The notes: generated from the letters alone by a model not told the origin. A stretch of DNA of 64,000 bases from an uncultured Clostridia bacterium (GCA_937920235.1 CALGUK010000002.1:32916-96915); one strand, 5' to 3'. Numbered from the stretch's first letter, positions 1 to 9,328 are shown. Numbers and translations: made by a program.

Positions 1-607
1 ATGAGTTCATTATAGTCCAGGGCTGTGCCTTTTTAACTGCAATTTCAAAGGGAAGAAGATATGTTTCACGGAGTGTTCTCTCGTCAACAACGGCATTAAC
101 GGTCATTCTGCGTGTTTCCTGGTTGTTGGCAGCATAATGCTTGAGAGATGTTCCGATGCCCTTGCTCTGAACACCGTTGATAAACGATGCCGCCATTTCA
201 CCTGCAAGAACACCGTCTTCTGAGAAATACTCAAAGTTTCTTCCGCAAAGAGGTGAACGCTTGATGTTTGTTCCTGGTCCGAGAAGAACCGAAACCTTTT
301 CCTTGAGACATTCCTCACCGAGAGCAACACCCATTCTGTAAAGAAGGTCCGTATCCCATGAGCAAGCAGTTGCGGAAGCTGTCGGGAAACAGATAGCCGG
401 AACACCTTTCAGAAGATTTGTTTCCCCCTTGGGAGTATCACCCGGATCGCCTTTTTTACGGATTCCGTGAGGGCCGTCATTAAGGCTGATTGATTTAATA
501 CCGACTCTCTCTACGGGTTGTGAGTGCCAGTAATCAAGACCGTCGCAAAGACTTGCCTTTTCTTCAAGAGTCATCTTGGCGATAAGGTCAGCGTGTTTAA
601 GAGCCAT
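1..607 (-). CDS. Glycoside hydrolase family 3 beta-glucosidase, N-terminal part
   Basis: The reverse strand encodes an open frame from ATG at 607 to the window edge, about 202 residues, so the C-terminal part is missing only because the window ends. It begins MALKHADLIAKMTLEEKASL and continues with LNDGPHGIR, a GPGTNIKRSPLCGRNFEYFSEDP-like stretch (here FEYFSEDG) and SLKHYAANNQE. These are hallmark segments of the GH3 N-terminal TIM barrel, which contributes substrate-binding residues; the catalytic aspartate lies further on, outside this window. There is no signal peptide, so a cytoplasmic enzyme hydrolysing imported beta-glucosides or oligosaccharides is likely. A ribosome site AAGGAG lies just upstream. 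Exact sugar specificity cannot be read from this part. Confidence 0.93.
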   Translation of the reverse strand, partial: MALKHADLIAKMTLEEKASLCDGLDYWHSQPVERVGIKSISLNDGPHGIRKKGDPGDTPKGETNLLKGVPAICFPTASATACSWDTDLLYRMGVALGEECLKEKVSVLLGPGTNIKRSPLCGRNFEYFSEDGVLAGEMAASFINGVQSKGIGTSLKHYAANNQETRRMTVNAVVDERTLRETYLLPFEIAVKKAQPWTIMNS

Positions 608-690
608 AATTATTCTCCTTCTTATAAAGTATATGATAAATATTTTATTACCAATATATGATACAATAAATAAATCTCACTTGCAAGTAT

Positions 691-2037
691 TTATTCATCT
701 GTTTCCGCCGTTATTCCGTCAAAAAGCAATTTATCGGCTGTTGCGGTGTCTAGTTCCTCAACATTTTTCAGTTTTCTGCGGATATACATATTTTTACGTT
801 CTGCATCCTCAAGAGTTTTGCCTGCTTCGTCAACCTTCTTTTTGGCTTTTGCAAGTAAATCTCCGAATTTTTCATACTGCACCTTTGCTGCACCGAGAAG
901 TTGTCGGACCTCATTGGCTTTTTCATTGATAGCCACCGTTTTAAAGCCCATTGAAAGCGAATTGAGAAGTGCGGTTACGGTTGTGGGACCTGCAATCATA
1001 ATGTTATATTCACTCTGAAGCTTTTCCGGAAGCCCGGAGCGAGACGACGCAACCTCGGCATAAAGTCCCTCAGTTGCCAGATACATAATCGCAAACGGAG
1101 TTGTGTCGGGAACGTGTATGTACTTGGCAACGGATTTTGCCTCGGACAGAATTCTGCTTTCAAGCTCCTTTCTGGCCTGCTTGACAGCCTCACCGTCTGC
1201 TCTGTCGGCAGCATCACACAGACGGACATAATCTTCCATAGGGAATTTGGAGTCAACAGGGAGCAGAATATCATTTCCGTCTTTTTCACTTGACGGAATA
1301 CGGATGGCAAATTCAACTCTGTCAAGAGAGCCGGGAACAGTTGCCACATTTTTTTCAAACATATTTGGAATTGTCTGGTTGAGAATTCCCTCAAGCTGTA
1401 CCTCTGCCCACGTTCCCCTTGCCTTGACATTGGTGAGTACGCGGTTGAGTGCAGTTACGTTTTCCGTAACGCCCGTAGAAAGCTTCTGCATTTCTCCCAG
1501 AGATTTGTAGAGATTTTCAAGCTGATCCGAAACGGTCTTGAAAGAGGAGTTAAGCCTTGTTGTCAGCGTTGAAGTAAGCTTTTCATCGACCGTAATTCTC
1601 ATTTCCTCAAGTTTTTTCTCATTTGACTCCTGCATTTTCGTAATTGACGACTCAAGAAGCTTATTCTGTTTATCGCTTTGCTGAGCATTCTTTTCACTCA
1701 TATTCACAAGAATCTCGTTCATTTTCTCGCGGTGTTCAAAATTGCCCTTGTTCATACTGTCGATTCGAAGTGACATCTCATCAAGGCTTTTCTTCACATC
1801 CTCGCGTATTTCCTTATTGGAATCCCGTGTTTCAACACGAATTCTGTGAAACTCGTCACCGATATTTTTATTGATATATTCAATCTTACCGTCAAGTGCT
1901 TTTATTTCATTATTTTCGTCATTTTTGCTATCTCTGATTGCTTTTGACAGCTTGCCGATATAAAATGCAAACACAAAAATACTTACAGCCATCAATATAA
2001 ACGCGCACCATTTTAAAATTTCAAGAACCGAATCCAT
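691..2037 (-). CDS. rmuC: DNA recombination protein RmuC family
   Basis: A 448-residue protein. An N-terminal membrane anchor (about residues 8-27) is followed by a long charged coiled coil (about 30-190) and the globular RmuC domain. That domain contains the diagnostic PVDSKFPMEDY segment near residue 260 and TPFAIMYLATEGLY further on. RmuC family proteins have a nuclease-like core and in E. coli limit inversions between short inverted repeats; the biochemical activity is not established. The gene stands alone between the GH3 gene and the divergent binding-protein gene at 2173. AAGGAG precedes the ATG. The family call is secure; a role in genome stability here is inference. Confidence 0.95.
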   Translation of the reverse strand: MDSVLEILKWCAFILMAVSIFVFAFYIGKLSKAIRDSKNDENNEIKALDGKIEYINKNIGDEFHRIRVETRDSNKEIREDVKKSLDEMSLRIDSMNKGNFEHREKMNEILVNMSEKNAQQSDKQNKLLESSITKMQESNEKKLEEMRITVDEKLTSTLTTRLNSSFKTVSDQLENLYKSLGEMQKLSTGVTENVTALNRVLTNVKARGTWAEVQLEGILNQTIPNMFEKNVATVPGSLDRVEFAIRIPSSEKDGNDILLPVDSKFPMEDYVRLCDAADRADGEAVKQARKELESRILSEAKSVAKYIHVPDTTPFAIMYLATEGLYAEVASSRSGLPEKLQSEYNIMIAGPTTVTALLNSLSMGFKTVAINEKANEVRQLLGAAKVQYEKFGDLLAKAKKKVDEAGKTLEDAERKNMYIRRKLKNVEELDTATADKLLFDGITAETDE

Positions 2038-2172
2038 ATTTTTTCTCCTTGTGCATAAATATATAACTGATTATACCAAAAATATATAATAAAAGATAGA
2101 TTTTTATAAAATTTTTTATCAAATTGTAGCCATAATTTATTTTTTTTGATATACTCTTATACGGTGAATAAA

Positions 2173-3756
2173 ATGATTAAAAAACTTTTATGCATTTTTA
2201 TCGGTGCGGTTATGCTTACAACCTGTTTTGCAGGCTGTAACAACAACGATGCCGAAACATACTTTTCATGTGCCGTGGGTGAAATGCCGAGATATTACGA
2301 TCCGCAGTCGGCAAGCTCTGACGGTGAAAGAATTGTTGCCTTTAACACATTTGACGGTCTGTTCAAGCAGGATGAAAACAACACTCCGCAGAAATGTGCG
2401 GTCACTGACTACAAAATCTCCGCAGACGGTCTTACATATACATTTTATCTTCGCACGGATATGAAATATTACATCTCCGACGAGGTAAAGGATTTTCTTG
2501 AGGAGAAAAAGGCCGCTGTTGAAGGACTTGTTACGGCAGAGGATTTTGTGTTTGCATTACGCAGAGCCGTCAGTCCCGAAACCGAAGCAGTCGCCTTTCC
2601 CCTGCTCTCGAATATTGTCAATGCCGAAGAAATTCACGGCGCAAAAATGTCTGCCGAAGCTCTCGGTGTGCGTGCTGTTGACAGATACACACTTGAAATC
2701 AGATTGAAGCAGAAGCAGAATGATTTTCTTTATGTTCTTACACAGCCTGTCACATTCCCCTGTGACGAGGAATTTTTCAATCTGACAGACGGCAGATACG
2801 GGCTTGACGAGCAATATATTATTTCAAACGGCGGTTTTTATCTCTCAGACATAAAAGACGGTGAATCTGTCCGTTTCTCAAAAAATCCCGAATACACGGG
2901 TGATTTCAAGGCGAATCCCACATCCGTAAGACTTTATGTAAACACGAATGAAATAAGCATTGCTCAGAAGGTTGATGACGGAACATACGATTTCGGCTTT
3001 TTTACCTCGGAAGAGGCAATTGACGAGCTCGGCAGAAAAGTCGGAAAGACCGAGCTTGAAAACATAACCGAGGCTCTGATATTCAACACGGATAAGGAAA
3101 TCTTTAAAAATGTAAAGCTGAGAACCGGTCTTTTTGCTGCTGTTGACAAGCAGGCTGTAACGGAATCTGCGGCTATGAACCTCATTCCGTCATATTTCCG
3201 ATATTCCGGAGGTAATGTCGAGAGCATATCATATGATATTGAAGTCGCAAGAAACAATATGGTTGCGGCATTTGATGAACTGGAGAAGAAGAATCTTACC
3301 GTCAACATTCTTTGTACCCCCGAGGATGAGGACACGGCAAAAAAAATAGTAAACTGCTGGCAGGCAAATATCGGGGTTGAGCTTAACGGCACCATCACCG
3401 TTGCAGAAAAGGATGAGTATGATAAAAAAATCCGAAGCGGTGAATTTGACACCGCCATATACGGTCTTACTGTCGACTCAGCAGTGAGTACGGATTTTCT
3501 TTCACTCTTTTTAAGCGAAAACGACGGAAATATATGCTCGTTTGCCTCGGAGGAATTTGACAGACTTCTCAGTAAGCTGAGAATAAATCCGACAAAAGAA
3601 AAAACAGCATACTGTGAAAGTTATCTGCTCAAAAATGCTGTGATTTTACCTTTATATTATGATTCAACGGTAGTTGCAACGGCAAAGGACAGCTCAGGTG
3701 TTTATTTTGCAGGTGACAGCTCGGGGATCTTCTTTTACAAGGGACAGAAAGTATGA
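2173..3756 (+). CDS. Peptide/oligopeptide ABC transporter substrate-binding lipoprotein (OppA-like)
   Basis: A family 5 extracellular solute-binding protein of about 527 residues. The chosen start begins MIKKLLCIFIGAVML and gives a clean lipoprotein signal with a lipobox ending at Cys near residue 21 (TCFAGC). An upstream in-frame ATG at 2146 would add nine polar residues and has no ribosome site. The mature part shows the family pattern: FNTFDGLFK, a VTAEDFVFALRRAVSP segment, and a C-terminal lobe ending in a tyrosine-rich strand. It should sit outside the membrane and bind peptides or a similar ligand, but no permease or ATPase is adjacent. Its stop overlaps the VanZ start by four bases (ATGA), so the two are translationally coupled. 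Confidence 0.85.
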   Translation: MIKKLLCIFIGAVMLTTCFAGCNNNDAETYFSCAVGEMPRYYDPQSASSDGERIVAFNTFDGLFKQDENNTPQKCAVTDYKISADGLTYTFYLRTDMKYYISDEVKDFLEEKKAAVEGLVTAEDFVFALRRAVSPETEAVAFPLLSNIVNAEEIHGAKMSAEALGVRAVDRYTLEIRLKQKQNDFLYVLTQPVTFPCDEEFFNLTDGRYGLDEQYIISNGGFYLSDIKDGESVRFSKNPEYTGDFKANPTSVRLYVNTNEISIAQKVDDGTYDFGFFTSEEAIDELGRKVGKTELENITEALIFNTDKEIFKNVKLRTGLFAAVDKQAVTESAAMNLIPSYFRYSGGNVESISYDIEVARNNMVAAFDELEKKNLTVNILCTPEDEDTAKKIVNCWQANIGVELNGTITVAEKDEYDKKIRSGEFDTAIYGLTVDSAVSTDFLSLFLSENDGNICSFASEEFDRLLSKLRINPTKEKTAYCESYLLKNAVILPLYYDSTVVATAKDSSGVYFAGDSSGIFFYKGQKV

Positions 3757-4223
3757 AAAAAGGAAAAATAATTTACACCATTCTCTCCTGGATTGTCACG
3801 GCGATAATACTGTTATGTATTTTCAGTCTGTCTGCCCAGAATGCTGATGATTCAAAAGAACTGAGCGATTCGTTTGTTCGTAAAATACTTGAGTGGCTGC
3901 ATCTGGATATTCCGGGGGAAGTGCTCAGAAAATTCGCACATATGCTTGAATTCACGGCATTGGCGGCTTGTCTCGGAAATGCGGTATACACCACATGGGA
4001 ATACCGCTTTTCAGCAGTTATATCCCTTTTTGTCACCGTTATATGTGCCGTCGGTGATGAAATACATCAGATATTTGTTCCCGGAAGAGCTTTTCAGCTC
4101 AGTGATATTTTAATTGACAGTATCGGTGCGGTAATCGGTATTACCGCTTATCTGATATTATATAAAATCTATCAAATCATTAAGGAAAGAGGAAATAAAA
4201 ATGGCAATTCTCAAACCGTTTAA
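3753..4223 (+). CDS. VanZ family membrane protein
   Basis: A 156-residue integral membrane protein with about four hydrophobic helices: residues 8-26, a central pair around 65-110, and about 118-145. It carries the VanZ-like FSLSAQNADDSKELSDS region after the first helix and the motif LRKFAHMLEFTALAA, followed by DEIHQIFVPGRAFQLSDIL. These conserved acidic and polar residues in helices typify the family. VanZ confers low-level teicoplanin resistance in enterococci, but most homologues have no assigned role. It is coupled to the binding protein upstream and its 3' end overlaps the DUF1015 gene by 23 bases, so the three form one operon. Confidence 0.88.
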   Translation: MKKGKIIYTILSWIVTAIILLCIFSLSAQNADDSKELSDSFVRKILEWLHLDIPGEVLRKFAHMLEFTALAACLGNAVYTTWEYRFSAVISLFVTVICAVGDEIHQIFVPGRAFQLSDILIDSIGAVIGITAYLILYKIYQIIKERGNKNGNSQTV

Positions 4224-5442
4224 GGCAATACGACCCAAGAACGAATATGCAAGTGCCGTAGGTGCTTTGCCGTATGATGTTATGAACTCTGAAGAAGCAA
4301 GAGAAATGGTAAAGGATAAACCTTATTCTTTTCTTCACGTTGACAAGGCGGAGGTTGACCTGCCTGCCGACACAGACATATATTCTGCCGAGGTCTATGC
4401 CAAAGCTAAGGAAAATCTTGATGCCCTCTCTGAAAACGGCATCTGTGAGCAGGATGAAAAGCCGATGCTCTATATATACCGACAGATTATGAACGGCAGA
4501 GAGCAGACGGGTATTGTAGGCTGTGCTGCAGTTGACGATTATCTTAATAATATCATCAAAAAGCACGAGTTTACCCGTGCCGACAAGGAGGCAGACAGAA
4601 TCCGCCATGTTGATACCCTCGATGCCAACACGGGTCCCATCTTCCTTACACACCGTGAGAACAAAACTGTTTCGGACATTACGGAAAGCTGGAAAAGCAG
4701 CCATTCCCCCGCTTACGATTTTGTAAGCGACGACGGTGTATCTCAGACGGTATGGGTTATTGACGACGATGAGGTTATCAACACACTTGTCAGCGAATTT
4801 GAGAAAATTCCCTATCTTTATATTGCCGACGGACATCACAGATGTGCTTCTGCGGTCCGAGTGGGTCAGAAGCGCAGAGGTGACGGAGAATACGACAAGG
4901 ATGCTGAGTTCAATTTCTTCCTTTCTGTAGTATTCCCCTGCGATCAGCTCAAAATTATGGACTACAACCGTGTGATTGCAGATCTTAACGGATACACAAG
5001 TGAGCAGTTTATTGAAAAAATCAGCGAAAAATTCACCGTTGAAGCCGCCGCTGAAGCACCCTTTGCACCAAAGGAAAGACACACCTTCGGAATGTATCTG
5101 GACAATAAATGGTACAAGCTTACTGCAAAAGCGGAATTTATAAATGAGGGCGACCCGGTTGAATGTCTTGATGTGTCCATTCTGCAGAACAATCTCATAA
5201 CACCCGTGCTTAACATCACAGACCCGAGAACAGACAAGCGAATTGATTTTGTTGGCGGAATAAGAGGTCTGGGCGAGCTTGAAAGACGCGTTGCCGACGG
5301 TATGCGACTTGCTTTTGCAATGTACCCCACATCACTCGGCGAGCTTATGGACATTGCGGATGCAGGCAAGGTAATGCCGCCCAAATCCACTTGGTTTGAG
5401 CCTAAGCTCCTCTCCGGATTGTTCATCCACAAGCTTTCATAA
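4201..5442 (+). CDS. DUF1015 family protein (possible ParB/SerK-like kinase fold)
   Basis: A 413-residue soluble protein matching DUF1015 (COG4198) over its whole length. It opens with FKAIRPKNEYASAVGALPYDVM and contains YIADGHHRCASA (Asp210-Gly-His-His-Arg214). That motif resembles the DGHHR signature of ParB/sulfiredoxin-fold proteins, among them the ADP-dependent serine kinase SerK. DUF1015 genes often lie near serine-biosynthesis genes in other genomes, from general knowledge; no such gene is here. A kinase-like role is therefore an inference. The start has a GAAAGAGG ribosome site and lies inside the end of the VanZ gene. A terminator follows at 5469. Confidence 0.85.
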   Translation: MAILKPFKAIRPKNEYASAVGALPYDVMNSEEAREMVKDKPYSFLHVDKAEVDLPADTDIYSAEVYAKAKENLDALSENGICEQDEKPMLYIYRQIMNGREQTGIVGCAAVDDYLNNIIKKHEFTRADKEADRIRHVDTLDANTGPIFLTHRENKTVSDITESWKSSHSPAYDFVSDDGVSQTVWVIDDDEVINTLVSEFEKIPYLYIADGHHRCASAVRVGQKRRGDGEYDKDAEFNFFLSVVFPCDQLKIMDYNRVIADLNGYTSEQFIEKISEKFTVEAAAEAPFAPKERHTFGMYLDNKWYKLTAKAEFINEGDPVECLDVSILQNNLITPVLNITDPRTDKRIDFVGGIRGLGELERRVADGMRLAFAMYPTSLGELMDIADAGKVMPPKSTWFEPKLLSGLFIHKLS

Positions 5443-5468
5443 GAAAACAAAACAGAATACAAAGCAAA

Positions 5469-5506
5469 AGAGAAGACCCGTTATAAAACGAATCTTCTCT
5501 TTTTTT
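5469..5506 (+). terminator. Intrinsic terminator after the DUF1015 operon
   Basis: AGAGAAGA pairs with TCTTCTCT, and an inner CGTT/AACG stem lies beyond a two-base internal mismatch. A run of seven T follows. It closes the binding protein-VanZ-DUF1015 operon. Confidence 0.85.
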
Positions 5507-5515
5507 CAGGTGTGT

Positions 5516-5549
5516 ATGCCGTTAAGAACATATCCGTTTTTAACGGCAT
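5516..5549 (-). terminator. Hairpin likely ending the 5561-9243 operon
   Basis: A perfect 10-bp inverted repeat, ATGCCGTTAA and TTAACGGCAT, separated by 14 bases. It sits immediately beyond the stop of the minus-strand permease gene. The T-tract in that direction is weak, so termination efficiency is uncertain. Confidence 0.5.
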
Positions 5550-5560
5550 TTATTTTGCTG

Positions 5561-7993
5561 TTATTTGATAACTGAAGTATTCACGGCAGGAAGATATCTG
5601 CACACAACAGGTCCTTCCTCGTAAATGATATATACATATCTGCCTTCATCTCCTAAAACGAGAAAATCGGTTACGGTTTTATCTGCGATTTTTTTCGCCT
5701 CTGCGGAATCCGTTACCGATGTCAACGGATGACCTGCTACCTTATAAATTTCCAGAATGAGATCACGCTCAGTCATCTTTTCGGTGAGGAAATAACCCAT
5801 CATTTCATTGGAATTACGGTAAATTGCGGTGTCGTCAAAGAACAATTCAGATGTTTCAAAGAACATATTTTCCGCTGTTCCCCAGCCTTTATAATTTTTC
5901 TCGTTTACTGTTGCATATTGAGCCTTTGCATTCTGGATGGAAAGCGGTCCGTCCGAATAAAGAACCTCTTTAACGGTCAGCTGAAGATCAGTCATATATC
6001 CGTTATCCGTAAGATATTTTACGGTATTTTTCATTGATGAGTATACCGGTATTGCATCGCTTGCCAGAGCATATTTGTATTCAGGTTCAATCTTTTCGCC
6101 CATTTCATTTATAATATATACTTCCTCATAATATACCCCGTCATAGTTTTCATCTATTGGCGGATATATTGTATTCACATTTGCTGCCGCAAGTCCGAGG
6201 AAGTCCGAATCGGGATACATATAGCCGAGATAACCGATCGGTGCTTCGGGATTGCGTAAAAGTTCTTCAACGCTCATTGCGGACAAGTCCTCATAAAGCG
6301 CTTTACACAAATCCGTAGTGTCGGTAATATAATTCAAATCTCCGGCAGAGGTGTCGAAAATCATACTCTCATCAACATAAGCCCATATAAACTGACGAAG
6401 GAAACCTGTGGAATCACGATCCGGATATTCGGATATTTCTTCTATAAGATAGTTCTCAAGAATCTTATCGTGAAAATCAGAGCCGTAAATCAGGTTGAGA
6501 TATTGCATATAGGTTTCTTCCTTAAATATGTCAAAGCCACGATAAGTTACCTTGCCGTCTTTATCCCTTATTGCAAGTCTTATATGATCAATACAATCTT
6601 TGCCGTATTCCGTCTTTTCGTCGGCGAGCAGTTTATATGCCTTAAGGACTGCCTCTTTGCTTTCGTCACTTGTGCCCTCAACGAAATTCTCTGACGAATC
6701 CCAGGGATAAATGTAGTGAGAGTATCCGGACAGTGCGGACATTTCAATTGACACGCTCTTGACATCTGCCTTATCGGGAATTTTATTATATGTTCCGAAA
6801 AATCCCGTTACGAATGCGACAAAGGTTATTACAAGAACCGTTGCGAGAGCAGCAAACCATTTAAGCGAATGAGCAACACTCTTGAGATTTCTTGAAAGAA
6901 TGAGCTGAACCAGGCAATATCCCGTAAAGGCCGCAGCAAGCATAGCAATTATCACGATTGCAGGATGAACGTTGTAAAGCATTTCGCAAACAAACCACGA
7001 AATCACGGTAAATGCCAAAGTTGATACGATTGCTCTTGAAAACGGGAACTTGCCGAGAGAGTTTGCATGCTCAGCCTTTCTCTTGTTAAAGAGATAATAT
7101 GCCAAACCGATAAAGACTACCGATAAAACAGCCCACAGAATAATCGGAAGCGTAAATCCCAAATTTACACACAGTTCTTCGGGAATTTTATATTTTTCCG
7201 GTACTGTGTCTCTTTGAAGCACATAAAGAAGATTTTCAGGTCCTATATGTTCCACATAGCCGTTATTTACCGTACGGCCAAAGATGTTCTGTCCTATTGT
7301 CCACGGTGTAAAGAGGAAAACAATACCGCTCTCAACCTTTGTTACATATCCCTTGAGGAAGGATGATGAAAAAGCCATAACCGTATAGTTTACAATCAGC
7401 GGAAAAACGGTGAAGGAAAATGTCGTGAGTGCTGTTTCAAACAGATTTCCGGTAATCATAATCGCGGCAGTTGCTATGGCATAACCGGTAATGCCGCAGA
7501 CAAAAAGCAGGGATAATAAGAAAAGGAAAAGCTCTGTCAGATGAACGCTGATGCCGAAAGAAACGATATTTATAACATATATTGTAAATATCGGAATAAA
7601 GGTTGCGGCAAAAAGCATAATTACAGCAGAAAGCGTTCTGTTTGTAAGCAGAGTATTTCTTGTTACACCCAGGCTCAAAAATACGTTAACCTGCTTCTTC
7701 AACATCAGAAAGCTGAAGGATTTGATTGCCGTTAACATTCCGCAAAGAACCATTCCGACGGGAAGAAGATAGAACATATACTGAAATGTTGAGCTCGGAG
7801 CCAGGAACATTGAAATCTCGGTATGCACCCGTGCCTGTACGAATTCGTCGCGGGTAACATACTGTATAACCGGTATGGTGAGGAAAACAAAAAGTACAAT
7901 AAACGCTATCGCGGGGAAGATAACCGAGCCTGTAAGACTGCGTTTAAAGTCATTACTTATCACATTATTTTTCAAAGATTTTTGTGATGTCAT
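5561..7993 (-). CDS. ABC transporter permease, large (810 aa)
   Basis: An 810-residue membrane protein. The N-terminal half has about seven or more hydrophobic helices (from residue 22 to about 400, with a break around 250-290). It is followed by a long, mostly hydrophilic C-terminal region of about 400 residues that is probably extracytoplasmic. It overlaps the upstream ATPase gene by 29 bases and belongs to a GntR-ATPase-permease operon, like the ytr-type modules of Firmicutes that respond to cell-envelope-active compounds. From memory the C-terminal part resembles proteins annotated DUF6449; that label was not checked. Substrate unknown. Confidence 0.8.
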   Translation of the reverse strand: MTSQKSLKNNVISNDFKRSLTGSVIFPAIAFIVLFVFLTIPVIQYVTRDEFVQARVHTEISMFLAPSSTFQYMFYLLPVGMVLCGMLTAIKSFSFLMLKKQVNVFLSLGVTRNTLLTNRTLSAVIMLFAATFIPIFTIYVINIVSFGISVHLTELFLFLLSLLFVCGITGYAIATAAIMITGNLFETALTTFSFTVFPLIVNYTVMAFSSSFLKGYVTKVESGIVFLFTPWTIGQNIFGRTVNNGYVEHIGPENLLYVLQRDTVPEKYKIPEELCVNLGFTLPIILWAVLSVVFIGLAYYLFNKRKAEHANSLGKFPFSRAIVSTLAFTVISWFVCEMLYNVHPAIVIIAMLAAAFTGYCLVQLILSRNLKSVAHSLKWFAALATVLVITFVAFVTGFFGTYNKIPDKADVKSVSIEMSALSGYSHYIYPWDSSENFVEGTSDESKEAVLKAYKLLADEKTEYGKDCIDHIRLAIRDKDGKVTYRGFDIFKEETYMQYLNLIYGSDFHDKILENYLIEEISEYPDRDSTGFLRQFIWAYVDESMIFDTSAGDLNYITDTTDLCKALYEDLSAMSVEELLRNPEAPIGYLGYMYPDSDFLGLAAANVNTIYPPIDENYDGVYYEEVYIINEMGEKIEPEYKYALASDAIPVYSSMKNTVKYLTDNGYMTDLQLTVKEVLYSDGPLSIQNAKAQYATVNEKNYKGWGTAENMFFETSELFFDDTAIYRNSNEMMGYFLTEKMTERDLILEIYKVAGHPLTSVTDSAEAKKIADKTVTDFLVLGDEGRYVYIIYEEGPVVCRYLPAVNTSVIK

Positions 7994-8879
7994 ATTTCTT
8001 TTCCTCCATTTCGTTTAAGAATACCTCTTCCATTGTGAGCTTGTACTCATCAATCGCCATAGGAAGAAGTGCGTTGAGCTTTTGCTTTTGTTCGGCGGTG
8101 TTCTGATCAAATATAATCATTGCAACTCTGCCGTCAAGCTCAAGAGACTTGTAGCTGATATCTTTGAAATCGTTCTCACTGATGTCTCTGTCAAAAATAA
8201 GTCTGAACTTGCTGTAATTCTTGGAAATATCGTAAACGGAGCAGTCGAGTGTCAGACGCTTGCCGTTGATAAGTCCCACATTGTCACAAAGGTCCGAAAG
8301 CTCAGACAGATTGTGCGAAGAGATAATGAGCGAAGCCTCTGTTTCTGCCATATACTCCATAAAGAGTTTTTTCGTTATCTCCTTTTTCTGCGGATCAAGT
8401 CCGTCAAAGGTTTCATCAAGAAGCATATACTTCGGTCTTGATGCAAGCGCTAAAACAATTTCCGCCTGCCTCTGCATACCCTTTGAAAAGCCCCGGATCT
8501 TCTTTTTGCCGTCAAGCGAAAAGACCTCCAGCAGATTTTCGAGTGTTTTGTAGCTGAAATTCGGATGATAGTCAGCATAAAATTTTGCCATTGAGTTTAT
8601 TGATGCGTTCATCGGAAAATACAGGTCATCAGGAATATAAAACAAATCCCTGCGGGCACTGTCGTTATCATAGGTTTCGGTTCCGTCAAGAAGAACCCTG
8701 CCTCCGTCAGCTCTGTAAATGCCTGCTGCCGTTTTTAAAAGAGTGGTTTTACCGGCACCGTTATACCCGATAAGTCCGTAAATAGATGATGCTTCAACCT
8801 TGAATGATATTTCTTCAACAGCAGTAAAACTGCCGAATCTCTTTGTTACATTTACAAATTCAATCATTTCAGTCTTCAT
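7965..8879 (-). CDS. ABC transporter ATP-binding protein (YtrB-like)
   Basis: A 304-residue ATPase with Walker A GYNGAGKTTL near residues 37-46, the signature-like segment FSKGMQRQ, Walker B YMLLDETFDGLD and the switch SSHNLSEL. A C-terminal extension of about 90 residues is typical of exporters of the YtrB/CcmA type. It energises the permease encoded downstream. The start at 8879 overlaps the GntR gene by 11 bases; an internal ATG at 8867 (MIEFVNVTKRF) is a plausible alternative, because neither has an ideally placed ribosome site. Function as an exporter is family-level inference. Confidence 0.92.
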   Translation of the reverse strand: MKTEMIEFVNVTKRFGSFTAVEEISFKVEASSIYGLIGYNGAGKTTLLKTAAGIYRADGGRVLLDGTETYDNDSARRDLFYIPDDLYFPMNASINSMAKFYADYHPNFSYKTLENLLEVFSLDGKKKIRGFSKGMQRQAEIVLALASRPKYMLLDETFDGLDPQKKEITKKLFMEYMAETEASLIISSHNLSELSDLCDNVGLINGKRLTLDCSVYDISKNYSKFRLIFDRDISENDFKDISYKSLELDGRVAMIIFDQNTAEQKQKLNALLPMAIDEYKLTMEEVFLNEMEEKKYDITKIFEK

Positions 8880-9243
8880 CTCCCTTAAAAATTTCGTTTA
8901 TGAGTCCCTCGAGCTGTTTGCGGTCAGCGCCCATAGCCCTGGCGTTCACCATAGAAGTTTTCACGGCGTCAAGTGACTGCTGAAGGTAAATATTCTGTGA
9001 ATTCTTATCACCGCTTACGAATACACCTTTTCCTGCTATTGTATAGATAACTCCCTGAGCCTCCAACTCCGACAGTGCGCGCTTGACGGTGTTGATATTC
9101 AGACCCAGTTGCGCTGAGAGTTGTCTTAAAGACGGTAGCTGGTCGTCTTTTTTCAGCACCCCCCTGCTGATATCAAGAACAATCTGCTCTTTTATCTGTT
9201 CATATATCGGGGTTCTGGAATGATAATCAAGAAAAATATTCAC
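8869..9243 (-). CDS. GntR family transcriptional regulator, YtrA type
   Basis: A 124-residue regulator. A winged helix-turn-helix (about residues 10-78, with LPSLRQLSAQLGLNINTVKRALSELEAQGVI) is followed by a short C-terminal dimerisation region of only about 45 residues, the length typical of the YtrA subfamily. The start is GTG at 9243, seven bases after AGGAGGTG. It is the first gene of the operon with the ABC ATPase and permease and should repress its own promoter through the palindrome at 9262-9297. Confidence 0.93.
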   Translation of the reverse strand: MNIFLDYHSRTPIYEQIKEQIVLDISRGVLKKDDQLPSLRQLSAQLGLNINTVKRALSELEAQGVIYTIAGKGVFVSGDKNSQNIYLQQSLDAVKTSMVNARAMGADRKQLEGLINEIFKGDED

Positions 9244-9261
9244 GGTGTTTCACCTCCTGTC

Positions 9262-9297
9262 AACTGTACTAACTGTGCTATTTCAATTAGTACAGTT
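9262..9297. promoter_or_regulatory. Probable GntR (YtrA-type) operator
   Basis: AACTGTACTAA (9262-9272) and TTAGTACAGTT (9287-9297) form a perfect 11-bp inverted repeat over the transcription start of the minus-strand operon. A second, degenerate half-site AACTGTGCTA lies between them, giving an additional overlapping palindrome with TAGTAC. The layout suggests repression by the adjacent GntR protein; binding is inferred. Confidence 0.75.
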
Positions 9298-9299
9298 TT

Positions 9300-9328
9300 A
9301 TCATACAGTATATTTTTCCTCTTGTCAA
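9300..9328 (-). promoter_or_regulatory. Promoter of the GntR-ABC operon
   Basis: On the minus strand TTGACA (9328-9323) is followed by a 17-bp spacer and TATGAT (9305-9300). It is a near-consensus sigma-A promoter whose start falls inside the operator palindrome. Confidence 0.85.

Noticed and set aside
4180..5082. 300-codon open frame on the minus strand
   Set aside because: It lies antisense to the DUF1015 gene, whose motifs are clear; its translation is hydrophobic noise without family features or a ribosome site.
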